A stretch of DNA of 9,830 nt from an uncultured Oribacterium sp. (GTDB lineage Bacteria > Bacillota > Clostridia > Lachnospirales > Lachnospiraceae): positions 1 through 9,830 of the forward strand of contig CABTMH010000164.1 in the NCBI GenBank assembly GCA_902485915.1, read 5' to 3'. The notes below the pieces were generated by a model, which saw only the letters and a list, made by a program, of their open reading frames with translations, did no database searches and was not told the origin of the DNA. Within the stretch, counting starts at the first letter, position 1. Each line of letters begins with the position of its first letter. This document shows, piece after piece, positions 1 to 6,100 of the stretch. The position numbers and the translations under genes were made by a program.

Positions 1-473
1 GGAGCGAGGCAGTTGGTGGTGCAGGATGCAGCGGAGATGATCTGATCATCAGCTGTAAGAGTCGTGTGGTTTACGTTATAAACGATAGTCTTCAGATCCT
101 TACCAGCCGGTGCAGAGATGACAACGTGCTTAGCACCAGCGTTGATGTGCGCCATAGACTTATCCTTAGAGCAGTAGAAACCTGTGCACTCAAGAACGAC
201 GTCGATATCAAGCTTCTTCCAAGGAAGGTTAGAAGCATCCATCTCCTTGTAGATCTCGATCTCCTTGCCATTTACGATGATGGAGTGATCAGTAGCCTCT
301 ACCGTACCGTTATATCTGCCGTGGGTTGTATCATACTTAAGAAGGTATGCAAGCATCTCCGGGCTGGTCAGATCGTTGATCGCTACAACATCATAACCCT
401 CAGCCTGGAACATCTGTCTGAATGCGAGACGACCGATACGGCCGAAACCATTAATCGCAACTCTTACTGCCAT
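1..473 (-). CDS. gap: Glyceraldehyde-3-phosphate dehydrogenase, N-terminal part (3' end cut by the window)
   Basis: This is the glycolytic enzyme that oxidises glyceraldehyde 3-phosphate to 1,3-bisphosphoglycerate with NAD and phosphate, in the cytoplasm. The visible 157 codons start MAVRVAINGFGRIGRLAFRQ, the NAD-binding Rossmann fingerprint GFGRIGR at residues 9-15. They run into the catalytic motif SAASCTTNCLA, whose nucleophilic cysteine is residue 151, as expected for the family. About 180 further residues lie beyond position 1. The ATG at 471-473 is set by a perfect AGGAGGA ribosome binding site at 481-487 with a 7-nt spacer. It has its own promoter (537-565) and a Rex-like operator (582-599), and is separated from the upstream Na/Pi transporter gene by about 200 bp, so it is probably an independent or first gene. 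The identification is secure. Whether it is the only GAPDH in the genome cannot be seen. Confidence 0.97.
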   Translation of the reverse strand, partial: MAVRVAINGFGRIGRLAFRQMFQAEGYDVVAINDLTSPEMLAYLLKYDTTHGRYNGTVEATDHSIIVNGKEIEIYKEMDASNLPWKKLDIDVVLECTGFYCSKDKSMAHINAGAKHVVISAPAGKDLKTIVYNVNHTTLTADDQIISAASCTTNCLA

Positions 474-536
474 AATAATATCCTCCTGATATTTAATGAA
501 ATAAATGGTAACCTGTAATTTCCATTAGCATTAGCT

Positions 537-565
537 ATTGTATGCCATCAAATGTCTTTTTGCAA
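537..565 (-). promoter_or_regulatory. Predicted sigma-A promoter of gap
   Basis: On the minus strand there is a -35 hexamer TTGCAA (560-565) and a -10 hexamer TACAAT (537-542), separated by exactly 17 bp. Each hexamer matches its consensus at four or five of six bases. Transcription would start near 530, giving a leader of about 57 nt before the gap start codon. No competing promoter of equal quality was found in this AT-rich intergenic region. This is a sequence match only. Confidence 0.6.
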
Positions 566-581
566 GTACAAAACAACGATT

Positions 582-599
582 TTGTGAAAAATTTCACAG
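582..599. promoter_or_regulatory. Rex-like (or CRP/FNR-like) operator upstream of gap
   Basis: The sequence TTGTGAAAAATTTCACAG matches 17 of 18 positions of the Rex operator TTGTGAAWWWWTTCACAA known from low-GC Gram-positives. It contains a perfect 16-bp palindrome, TGTGAAAAATTTCACA (583-598). Rex is a repressor that senses the NADH/NAD ratio, and gap is a recurrent target. The same palindrome also fits the CRP/FNR pattern TGTGA-N6-TCACA. The centre lies about 60 bp upstream of the predicted start of transcription, which would suit an activator at least as well as a repressor. A further half-site, TTCACA, lies at 604-609. Confidence 0.6.
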
Positions 600-616
600 C
601 AAATTCACAAATCGTC

Positions 617-650
617 ACTGTTCTCTCGTAAACTGGATTCAGACAGGGGC
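617..650 (-). repeat. Dispersed intergenic repeat, copy 1
   Basis: Positions 617-642 match 3667-3692 at 22 of 26 bases, including the identical 12-mer AACTGGATTCAG. The similarity continues loosely to GGGCC (about 650 and 3701). Both copies lie downstream of the 3' end of a minus-strand gene, in the same orientation. This copy contributes one arm of the hairpin at 637-671. Confidence 0.5.
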
Positions 651-671
651 CGGAAGGCACCCTGCCTGAAT
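637..671 (-). terminator. Hairpin downstream of the Na/Pi transporter gene, possible terminator
   Basis: ATTCAG (637-642) pairs with CTGAAT (666-671). After one A/C mismatch, CAGGG (644-648) pairs with CCCTG (660-664). An inner GCC/GGC (649-651 with 656-658) closes a GGAA loop. The hairpin starts 7 bp past the stop codon of the transporter gene at 678. There is no U-run after it in the direction of transcription, so it is either a weak terminator or an mRNA 3'-end stabiliser. Its distal arm belongs to a repeat shared with 3667-3701. Confidence 0.4.
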
Positions 672-677
672 ATAAAA

Positions 678-2372
678 TCACTGCAGCATGGACTTTACGT
701 AGCCCGCGATGTTGTCGGCGTGGTCCGAAATACGCTCGAGGTCACCGATGACATCGAGGAAGGCCACACCCGCGGAGGTACTGCACTTGCCTTCGCTGAG
801 ACGCTGCATGTGATGCTCACGCATCTCACGCTCCATCCTGTCCACGATATCCTCGGAGCGCTTCGTATCGATGACTTCATCGATGCTGTTATCTTCGAGT
901 GCATTGATGGACAGGCTGAAGCTGGTCTGCGCCTGCTGTCCGATCTTCTGAAGATCCTGTATACCCTTTGCTGTGAAGTGTACGCCGTTATCGAAGATAT
1001 ATTTCGCCTTTTCGACGATGTTCTCTGCATGGTCACCGACACGCTCCATATCCGTCAGCGTATTCAGCATCCGGGTCACCTCGAACTTCTGGCGCTCGCT
1101 GAGGGACAGCTGGTCGATTTTGATGAGATAATTCGTGAGAAGTCCCGTCATATGGTCGATCAGCTTCTCCCGATCATGCACATCCTGAATCTGCTTCTCG
1201 TCACCGCTCTCCAGTGCACCACAGGCGTCGCTGATATTGACCGCGACGACACGGCCGAGGTTGACGACCTCGCTCCTGGTCGCCGACAGGGCGATCGCCG
1301 GGGACTCCAGGATACGTTCATCGAGATGACGGCGGAGGCGCTGCTCTTCGATGTTCATCTTATCCTCTGCGGTCTGTGCGCCTTCGGCGATGGTCTTCTC
1401 CGGAACGATCGCGCCGGAAAGCTTCACGAGAAGATCACCGAACGGATAAAGTACGAGTGTACAGCTCACGTTAAAAATCGTATGGAAGATGGAAATCTCC
1501 ACCGGCGAAAGCATGCCGTTGAAGAACTGCGGTGCTGCGAAGGAAGCTGCAAAAATCAGTACGCCGAACATCACAGCACCTGCCACGTTAAACAGCAGGT
1601 GGATGCAGGCCGCCCGCTTCGCTGTGCGGCTGGTACCCGTCGCGGAAATCATCGCCGTCACGCAGGTACCGATGTTCTGTCCGAGGGTGATATAGAAGCC
1701 GGAGGCTCTCGGAACCGCGCCTGCAAGCGCCAGGGTCTGCAGGATAGAAACCGAAGCAGCGGAGGACTGGATGATACCGGTCACGACGGCGCCGACCAGG
1801 ATACCCAGGATCGGATTTCCGCCGATCGCACGGAACGCGTCGGAGAAGATCGGTGAATCTGCATATGGAGATACCGCACCCGACATGAACTCGAGACCGA
1901 TGAAGATGAAGCCGACACCGATACAGAAATTACCGATCAGGTCATCACTGCCCTTCTTACCAAACAGGATACGGAACGCACCGATGGCGATCAGCACCGG
2001 TGCAAAGAAATCCGGCTTCAGTACCGTCAGCATATCGCTCGAAATCTGCGTCAGCGATACCATCCAGGCCGTGATCGTCGTACCGATATTTGCACCCATG
2101 ATGATGCCGACCGCCTGTGAAAGATTCATGATGCCGGCATTTACGAAGCCGACGACCATGACCGTCGTCGCGGATGACGACTGTACCAGTGCCGTAATCG
2201 CCGCACCGAGCACCACCGCCATAAAGCGGTTCTTCGTCACGATATCCAGGAAACCGGAGATCCGGTTACCTGCCGCCTTCTGCATGCCGTCACTCATGAC
2301 CGACATGCCATACAGGAACATACCTAATCCGCCCAGAAGACGGAACAGACTCGCCACATGATCTACTGTCAT
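678..2372 (-). CDS. Na+/phosphate cotransporter (NptA/PNaS family) with C-terminal PhoU domain
   Basis: This 564-residue membrane protein imports inorganic phosphate with sodium, by family. The N-terminal part, residues about 5-325, is hydrophobic. It carries the two inverted signature repeats of Na/Pi-II-type transporters: GAAITALVQSSSATT (56-70) with GANIGTT (93-99), and VVTGIIQSSAAS (196-207) with GQNIGT (231-236). Residues about 350-560 are a helical PhoU-like domain with the paired metal-binding motifs DMERVGDHAENI (441-452) and DLERISDHADNI (544-555). Length and architecture are normal for the family. The reading frame stays open upstream to 2594, but the ATG at 2370-2372 is preferred. 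It has an AGAGG at 2378-2382 with a 5-nt spacer, starts the hydrophobic domain directly and lies downstream of a strong promoter. A PhoP-box-like repeat overlaps that promoter, consistent with phosphate-starvation control. The PhoU tail may gate the transporter or link it to a sensor kinase; this is inferred. Confidence 0.93.
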   Translation of the reverse strand: MTVDHVASLFRLLGGLGMFLYGMSVMSDGMQKAAGNRISGFLDIVTKNRFMAVVLGAAITALVQSSSATTVMVVGFVNAGIMNLSQAVGIIMGANIGTTITAWMVSLTQISSDMLTVLKPDFFAPVLIAIGAFRILFGKKGSDDLIGNFCIGVGFIFIGLEFMSGAVSPYADSPIFSDAFRAIGGNPILGILVGAVVTGIIQSSAASVSILQTLALAGAVPRASGFYITLGQNIGTCVTAMISATGTSRTAKRAACIHLLFNVAGAVMFGVLIFAASFAAPQFFNGMLSPVEISIFHTIFNVSCTLVLYPFGDLLVKLSGAIVPEKTIAEGAQTAEDKMNIEEQRLRRHLDERILESPAIALSATRSEVVNLGRVVAVNISDACGALESGDEKQIQDVHDREKLIDHMTGLLTNYLIKIDQLSLSERQKFEVTRMLNTLTDMERVGDHAENIVEKAKYIFDNGVHFTAKGIQDLQKIGQQAQTSFSLSINALEDNSIDEVIDTKRSEDIVDRMEREMREHHMQRLSEGKCSTSAGVAFLDVIGDLERISDHADNIAGYVKSMLQ

Positions 2373-2435
2373 ATTCACCTCTAGATAAATGTCGATGTAA
2401 AATCGAACGCCAGGCAGCAACCCCTGCCAAGTCGG

Positions 2436-2464
2436 ATTATAACAGACCGTAAATATCGTGTAAA
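2436..2464 (-). promoter_or_regulatory. Strong sigma-A promoter of the Na/Pi cotransporter gene
   Basis: On the minus strand there is a -35 TTTACA (2459-2464) and a perfect -10 TATAAT (2436-2441), with a 17-bp spacer. The predicted start is near 2430, giving a leader of about 57 nt. Within that leader GGCAG/CTGCC (2413-2428) can form a small hairpin. The -35 hexamer is itself one unit of an 11-bp-phased repeat. Confidence 0.75.
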
Positions 2465-2475
2465 CAGGTCGTAAA
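2437..2475 (-). promoter_or_regulatory. PhoP-box-like array of hexamers at 11-bp intervals
   Basis: Read on the minus strand, the hexamers are TTTACG (2470-2475), TTTACA (2459-2464), TTTACG (2448-2453) and a degenerate TTATAA (2437-2442). Each is separated from the next by exactly 5 bp. PhoP of Bacillus binds direct repeats of a TT(A/C/T)ACA-type hexamer with this same 11-bp period. The array covers the -35 and runs into the -10 of the Na/Pi cotransporter promoter, so the encoded function and the site agree. The regulator itself is not in the window. Confidence 0.6.
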
Positions 2476-2494
2476 GTTCCTTCGCAGATACAAG

Positions 2495-2516
2495 AAAAGA
2501 GGGGTGCCGTCCCCTC
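2495..2516 (-). terminator. Second intrinsic terminator after the amidase gene
   Basis: On the minus strand GAGGGG pairs with CCCCTC (6 bp, loop ACGGCA; arms at 2511-2516 and 2499-2504) and is followed by TTTTCTTG (from 2498 down). It lies between the first terminator (2557-2586) and the Na/Pi promoter, so it could act as a backup that insulates the promoter. Confidence 0.55.
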
Positions 2517-2556
2517 CTGCCCCTGTCTGAGCCGTACACGTATGCACAATCGTAGC

Positions 2557-2586
2557 AAAAGAGGCGGAGGGACATCCTCCGCCTCT
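2557..2586 (-). terminator. Intrinsic terminator of the amidase gene
   Basis: On the minus strand, a perfect 11-bp GC-rich stem, AGAGGCGGAGG with CCTCCGCCTCT, encloses a 5-nt loop and is followed by a U-run (TTTT, 2557-2560). It begins 14 bp past the amidase stop codon and is an unambiguous rho-independent terminator. Confidence 0.88.
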
Positions 2587-2599
2587 ACCCGCACAGTGC

Positions 2600-3436
2600 T
2601 CAGCCCTGCGCAGCTGTAAAACCATAATACATGTTGATGCCATCCAGCAGTCCGGCTGCGATCTTATCGCAGGCCGCCTGGCTGTGGTCACTGGCCTTAT
2701 CCCCGACCTCGATATCCACCGACGGTACCGTCGAGTAGGAAGTCTGGGTCAGATCCATATCCATGCTGCCACTCGAGAACACCTTCATACCCGATGCCTT
2801 AAGCCCTGCGATGAGGCTCTCACCGAGCTTCTCATGCTTCTGCCAGTAGCTCGCCACCGGCTCCATCGACTTCAGTGCATCCGGTGTGCCCATGAAAAAG
2901 ACACCCTTGTTCGACTTCGTGGAATCGAAGTGGATCGCGATATGGCAGTCCGCCTTATTATTTGCGATGACCGTACGTGCGATATTATCGAGCTGTACAT
3001 CCTTATCATCACGAATCATCAGCACATCGTAGCCATCCGTCAGCAGCTTCTGCTTCAGACTCTCGGCGACCATCAGGGTCGCCACCGGCTCCGCCGTACC
3101 ATCGGTGAAGGTCATGCCCGCGGACACTGCCGTCGCGGTCGTACTGCCGGCTGCCGTCGAACCACCGGTCACCTTCTTCGATCCATCCGGATGGCACAGG
3201 GTCCGTACCGATCCGCCACCCTTCGTACCGTGGCCTGCATTGACCGCCACGGTAATGCCCTTTCGTGCACTCTCGGCGACATCCGTGGTATAAAGAACGG
3301 CCTTTCCGGTGTTGATCTTCGAATTACCAGCATACTTCCAGTCCAGATTTAATCCGATTTCTGTGCTCGCCAGGGCGCTCATGCACATACATACGGAAAG
3401 AACAGCCGCCGTGATAAAAACGCTTAATTTCTTCAT
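2600..3436 (-). CDS. Secreted N-acetylmuramoyl-L-alanine amidase (Amidase_3 type)
   Basis: This 278-residue protein is predicted to cut the bond between N-acetylmuramic acid and L-alanine in peptidoglycan, outside the membrane. The signal peptide MKKLSVFITAAVLSVCMCMS ends in ALAS near residues 21-24. The Amidase_3 zinc site can be read in order: H69 in VAVNAGHG, E116 in TAEPVATL, and H169 in HIAIHFDS. The probable catalytic Glu is E243 in VDIEVGD. The region between the first His and E116 carries a Gly/Ser/Thr/Ala-rich insert (about 72-110), longer than the core usually needs. There is no obvious separate wall-binding domain. The ATG is at 3434-3436, with only a weak purine-rich ribosome binding site (AAAGAGAG). 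The gene stands alone, flanked by the uppP terminator upstream and two terminators downstream, with a structured leader. The family call is firm; its role in division or wall turnover is inferred. Confidence 0.88.
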   Translation of the reverse strand: MKKLSVFITAAVLSVCMCMSALASTEIGLNLDWKYAGNSKINTGKAVLYTTDVAESARKGITVAVNAGHGTKGGGSVRTLCHPDGSKKVTGGSTAAGSTTATAVSAGMTFTDGTAEPVATLMVAESLKQKLLTDGYDVLMIRDDKDVQLDNIARTVIANNKADCHIAIHFDSTKSNKGVFFMGTPDALKSMEPVASYWQKHEKLGESLIAGLKASGMKVFSSGSMDMDLTQTSYSTVPSVDIEVGDKASDHSQAACDKIAAGLLDGINMYYGFTAAQG

Positions 3437-3606
3437 GTTCTTCTCTCTTTCACCCCATCGTATACATCATGACACAGGGAGCAGATCATCTATACGCTGC
3501 CCTGTCCAGCACCCCCCTGCGCCGCATCCCCTGCGGATGGGTGACTGTATCCATCGCTGCCGGACATCTCTGTGCTCTTTTTCTTTCTACACTAGAAGTC
3601 TACGCG
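3437..3606 (-). promoter_or_regulatory. Structured leader region of the amidase gene (no confident promoter)
   Basis: This 170-bp stretch has no gene. It contains several possible stems: ACAGGG with CCCTGT (3474-3479 with 3500-3505, extendable by AGC/GCT around a bulge), CCGCA with TGCGG (about 3522-3536) and GGATGG with CCATC (3535-3555). On the minus strand there are only weak -10 candidates, such as TATAGA near 3490, without a good -35. The clustering of stems ahead of a wall hydrolase gene is suggestive of a regulatory leader, but I do not recognise the conserved core of any known riboswitch. Confidence 0.3.
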
Positions 3607-3649
3607 AAAAAAAAGAGGCATGCAACAACGAAACACGAACATACCTCTT
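3607..3649 (-). terminator. Intrinsic terminator of the ung-uppP transcription unit
   Basis: On the minus strand AAGAGGTATG (3640-3649) pairs with CATGCCTCTT (3613-3622): 10 bp including one G-U pair, with a 17-nt loop. A run of eight Ts (3607-3614) follows and overlaps the base of the stem. It lies about 140 bp past the uppP stop codon and upstream of the amidase leader, so it ends the upstream unit. Confidence 0.75.
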
Positions 3650-3666
3650 ACATATTTCTTACAGTT

Positions 3667-3701
3667 ACTATTCACTCGCCAACTGGATTCAGGTAGAGGG
3701 C
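3667..3701 (-). repeat. Dispersed intergenic repeat, copy 2
   Basis: This is the partner of 617-650: 22 of 26 positions are identical over 3667-3692, with the identical core AACTGGATTCAG and a following GGGCC. It sits in the 137 bp between the uppP stop codon and its terminator. Unlike copy 1 it does not form a good hairpin with its flank. Confidence 0.5.
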
Positions 3702-3752
3702 CTAGTACTTCTCAGGGTGGAATTTTAGAGTCTTTCTAGCTCGGAGTTTTCT

Positions 3753-3778
3753 GTTTCTGATGGCTACCCTCCGGCCCC
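3753..3778 (-). repeat. Half copy of the long inverted-repeat element near 8136-8203
   Basis: These 26 bp are identical at 25 positions to 8177-8202, the proximal arm of the long inverted repeat after the cell-wall-binding protein gene. The single difference is A for G at 3766. The orientation relative to the preceding gene is the same, and it begins 8 bp beyond the uppP stop codon. No complementary second arm is present downstream, so the element is a solitary arm here. Confidence 0.65.
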
Positions 3779-3786
3779 CTGCCATA

Positions 3787-4629
3787 TCAGTGAAGCAGTG
3801 CCGAAATCGCGAACCAGATCAGGACGATGATGCCGAGACCGATACGATAGTATCCGAAGATCGCGAAGCTGTTCTTCCGTATGTAGCGCATCAGGAAATT
3901 TATGCAGTATACGCTCACGATATAGGCGATGACCATACCGAGGATCAGATAGAAGAGCTGCGGACCGGTGAAGGCGAAGCCGAACTTGATGAGCTTAAGA
4001 AAGCTCGCACCGAACATGACCGGTACCGACAGGAAGAAGGAAAACTCTGCAGCCGGTGTACGTGCGACGCCGATGAGCATCGCACCGAGGATCGTCGCGC
4101 CGGAACGGGAGGTACCCGGAATCAGCGCGAGGCACTGGAAGAGACCGATGCAGATCGCGGTGCGCAGATCCAGATCCTGCAGGCGATTGATGTGAAAATC
4201 GACCGTTTCGTTTCGCTTCTCGATCAGGATGAAGAACACGCCATACAGGATCAGCATCAGCGCGACGACGAAGCCGTTATAGAGATACTTATCCAGGAGG
4301 TCATCGAAGAGGATACCGATGACGGCCGCCGGGATGCAGGCGACGATGATCTTCATCCAGAGATCGACGCGGGATGGCACGAGGCCGATGCGTCCGTTCG
4401 AGCGACGACGCGCAAACGGCCAGAGCTGACGGAAGAAGGTGGTGACGACCGCGAGGATCGCACCCAGCTGGATCACGACCTCGAAGACCTTATAGTACTC
4501 ATCCGGCTGGTTCAGCCTGATCAGTTCGTTGACGAGAATCATGTGTCCTGTACTGGAGATCGGAAGCCACTCGGTGAAGCCCTCCACGAGTCCGAATACG
4601 ATAATTTTTAAGGTTTCAACAAAACTCAT
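3787..4629 (-). CDS. uppP: Undecaprenyl-diphosphate phosphatase (BacA/UppP family)
   Basis: This integral membrane enzyme dephosphorylates undecaprenyl diphosphate to the monophosphate. It thereby recycles the lipid carrier for peptidoglycan and other wall polymers, and its overexpression is classically linked to bacitracin resistance. The 280-residue protein has both family signatures: EGFTEWLPISSTGH (17-30, with the glutamate-rich motif) and PGTSRSGATI (171-180), the arginine-containing phosphate-binding loop. The membrane segments are arranged as usual and the length is typical. The frame is open far upstream to 4995 through ung, but the ATG at 4627-4629 is correct. A GGAGG at 4637-4641 with a 7-nt spacer precedes it, and the family-typical MSFVETLKIIVFGLVEGFTE begins there. 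It follows the ung stop codon by 20 nt, so the two genes are almost certainly co-transcribed. Confidence 0.96.
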   Translation of the reverse strand: MSFVETLKIIVFGLVEGFTEWLPISSTGHMILVNELIRLNQPDEYYKVFEVVIQLGAILAVVTTFFRQLWPFARRRSNGRIGLVPSRVDLWMKIIVACIPAAVIGILFDDLLDKYLYNGFVVALMLILYGVFFILIEKRNETVDFHINRLQDLDLRTAICIGLFQCLALIPGTSRSGATILGAMLIGVARTPAAEFSFFLSVPVMFGASFLKLIKFGFAFTGPQLFYLILGMVIAYIVSVYCINFLMRYIRKNSFAIFGYYRIGLGIIVLIWFAISALLH

Positions 4630-4649
4630 TCTATTTCCTCCACATATGT

Positions 4650-5327
4650 TTATGCCTGTCGATTTTCGATCTGCCAGTCGATCGGCGTGAGGCCATGTGC
4701 CTCCAGGTACTGATTTGTTTTCGAGAACGGGCGCGAGCCGAAGAAGCCACGATAGGCGCTCAGCGGGCTCGGGTGCGGCGACTTCAGAATCAGATGCTTC
4801 GGATTCCGCAGCATCGCCTCCTTCATCTGGGCCGGCCGGCCCCAGAGGATAAACACCATCGGGCGGTCGATCTGATCCAGTACCCGGATCGCCGCATCTG
4901 TGAACTCCTCCCAGCCGATGCCGTGATGGCTGTTCGCCTGATGCGCCCGCACGGTCAGCACGGTGTTCAGCATCAGCACGCCCTGATCCGCCCACTTTTT
5001 CAGGTAGCCGTTATCTGGGATCGTGCAGCCGAGGTCGTCGTGCAGCTCCTTATAGATGTTCACGAGGGATGGCGGGATGGCCACCTCCGGCTTCACCGAG
5101 AAGCAGAGCCCATGGGCCTGTCCCGGCTCGTGGTACGGATCCTGTCCGAGGATCACTACCTTCACCTTTTCCAGCGGTGTGAAGGAAAAAGCAGCGAAAA
5201 TATCCTCTGCTGCCGGATAGATCGTCTGGGTTTTATATTCCTGATCGACGGTATGGTACAGCTGTTCATAGTACGGCTTGCTGAATTCCGCCTCCAGCGG
5301 CTTCAGCCAGTCATTCGTAATCATCAT
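4650..5327 (-). CDS. ung: Uracil-DNA glycosylase, family 1
   Basis: This enzyme removes uracil from DNA, starting base excision repair of deaminated cytosine or misincorporated dUMP. The 225-residue protein has every family-1 motif in place. The water-activating loop is GQDPYH (61-66; D63 catalytic) and the uracil-stacking Phe is F76 in GLCFSV. VLMLNTVLTV (117-126) carries the base-reading N121. HPSPLSAYRGFF (185-196) carries H185 and the intercalating L189. The start is placed at the ATG of 5325-5327, with AGGAG at 5333-5337 and a 5-nt spacer. The very next codon is also ATG and could serve. A longer form beginning at a GTG (5352-5354) would run through the ribosome binding site and adds nothing conserved. 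It is followed 20 nt later by uppP and preceded by 77 nt holding a small hairpin but no clear promoter, so it may belong to the unit that starts upstream of 8013. Confidence 0.97.
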   Translation of the reverse strand: MMITNDWLKPLEAEFSKPYYEQLYHTVDQEYKTQTIYPAAEDIFAAFSFTPLEKVKVVILGQDPYHEPGQAHGLCFSVKPEVAIPPSLVNIYKELHDDLGCTIPDNGYLKKWADQGVLMLNTVLTVRAHQANSHHGIGWEEFTDAAIRVLDQIDRPMVFILWGRPAQMKEAMLRNPKHLILKSPHPSPLSAYRGFFGSRPFSKTNQYLEAHGLTPIDWQIENRQA

Positions 5328-5342
5328 TCTTTCTCCTGTTCC

Positions 5343-5365
5343 TTCATCTGCCACGGACAGATGAA
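5343..5365 (-). other. 8-bp perfect hairpin just upstream of the ung ribosome binding site
   Basis: TTCATCTG (5343-5350) and CAGATGAA (5358-5365) form a perfect 8-bp stem with a 7-nt loop. On the mRNA it lies 5 nt upstream of the AGGAG of ung. There is no U-run, so it is not a terminator. It may mark an RNA processing or stabilising structure between the phosphoesterase gene and ung, or be chance. Confidence 0.35.
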
Positions 5366-5404
5366 CGCCGGCCTGCTGGCGCTGATGGCAGCATCCGACG
5401 CATA

Positions 5405-6100
5405 CTACTCGTGATAGACATTGTGACTGCGGGATTTCGAAACATTCTTATAGAGGTCGTACAGGATGGATCCCGTCCTTCCCTCCTCCGGATAGTCATC
5501 GCCCTGCTTCAGATCCAGCACATACTTCCCGTAGCAGTTGATGATCGTCGTCCCGCTCGGATGCGTCCGTACGCGCTGAAAATCACCGCCGTAGCACTGA
5601 TGTACATGTCCATGAATCATGTATTTCGGATGGTAGCGCTCGAGCAGCTCGTTGAAGCAGCGGAAGCCCTGATGTGGCAGGTCCTCCATATCGCCGTAGC
5701 CCTGCGCCGGCGCATGTGTCACCACGATATCGAAGCCGTTTCGCAGTGCGATGGCCGAGCGAAGCCGATCGATCCGCTTCTCCATCTCACGCTCCGTATA
5801 CATATAGTTTCCTTCTTTATATCGCATGGAGCCACCGAGGCCCAGGATGCGAAGTCCGCGGAAATCATAGATGCGATCGTCGAGGCAGTCACAGCCGAGT
5901 GGCGGCATCGTATCATAACAGTTGTCGTGATTTCCATGCACATACAGCAGCGGTGCGTGTCCCGACGTCACCAGAAACTCGAGGTAATGCGGATTCAAAT
6001 CGCCGGCAGACAGGATGAGGTCGATCTCCCTGAGCTCCGCCGGATCATAATAATCATAGAGCTTCTTATCCTCTTCGTCTGCAATCAGTAATACCTTCAT
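5405..6100 (-). CDS. Calcineurin-like metallophosphoesterase, YfcE/MJ0936-like, substrate unknown
   Basis: This 231-residue cytoplasmic protein has the order of metal-binding motifs of the calcineurin-like phosphoesterase fold. These are a beta strand ending in D8 (MKVLLIADEED), GD (33-34, in LSAGDLNP), GNHD (56-59), a histidine at 129 in VVTHAPA and HGHVH (163-167). Motif I reads D-E-E where most members have D-x-H, so one metal ligand is replaced by glutamate. The enzyme would hydrolyse a phosphomono- or phosphodiester; the substrate cannot be told from sequence. The start ATG (6098-6100) overlaps the upstream stop codon as ATGA, with AAAGG 6 nt upstream (6107-6111). Translation is therefore coupled to the BMP-like gene and the two proteins probably act together. 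The length is that of the compact single-domain members. Confidence 0.85.
   Translation of the reverse strand: MKVLLIADEEDKKLYDYYDPAELREIDLILSAGDLNPHYLEFLVTSGHAPLLYVHGNHDNCYDTMPPLGCDCLDDRIYDFRGLRILGLGGSMRYKEGNYMYTEREMEKRIDRLRSAIALRNGFDIVVTHAPAQGYGDMEDLPHQGFRCFNELLERYHPKYMIHGHVHQCYGGDFQRVRTHPSGTTIINCYGKYVLDLKQGDDYPEEGRTGSILYDLYKNVSKSRSHNVYHE

Noticed and set aside
720..1856. Long plus-strand open frame (378 codons) opposite the Na/Pi cotransporter gene
   Set aside because: It is antisense to a gene with clear family motifs and has no recognisable domain or ribosome binding site. It arises from the codon bias of the real gene.
2373..2594. N-terminal extension of the Na/Pi transporter frame up to 2594
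   Set aside because: It would read through the terminators and the promoter of the gene, and its translation resembles nothing. The ATG at 2372 has a ribosome binding site.
3437..3606. c-di-AMP or c-di-GMP riboswitch before the amidase
   Set aside because: The stems are suggestive, but I could not match the conserved core sequences, so only an unassigned leader is reported.
3760..4611. Long plus-strand open frame (283 codons) opposite uppP
   Set aside because: It is rich in Asp, Glu and Arg, as expected for the complement of a hydrophobic membrane protein gene. The uppP assignment is secure.
4630..4995. N-terminal extension of uppP up to 4995
   Set aside because: It lies within ung in another frame; the internal ATG with GGAGG gives the normal family start.
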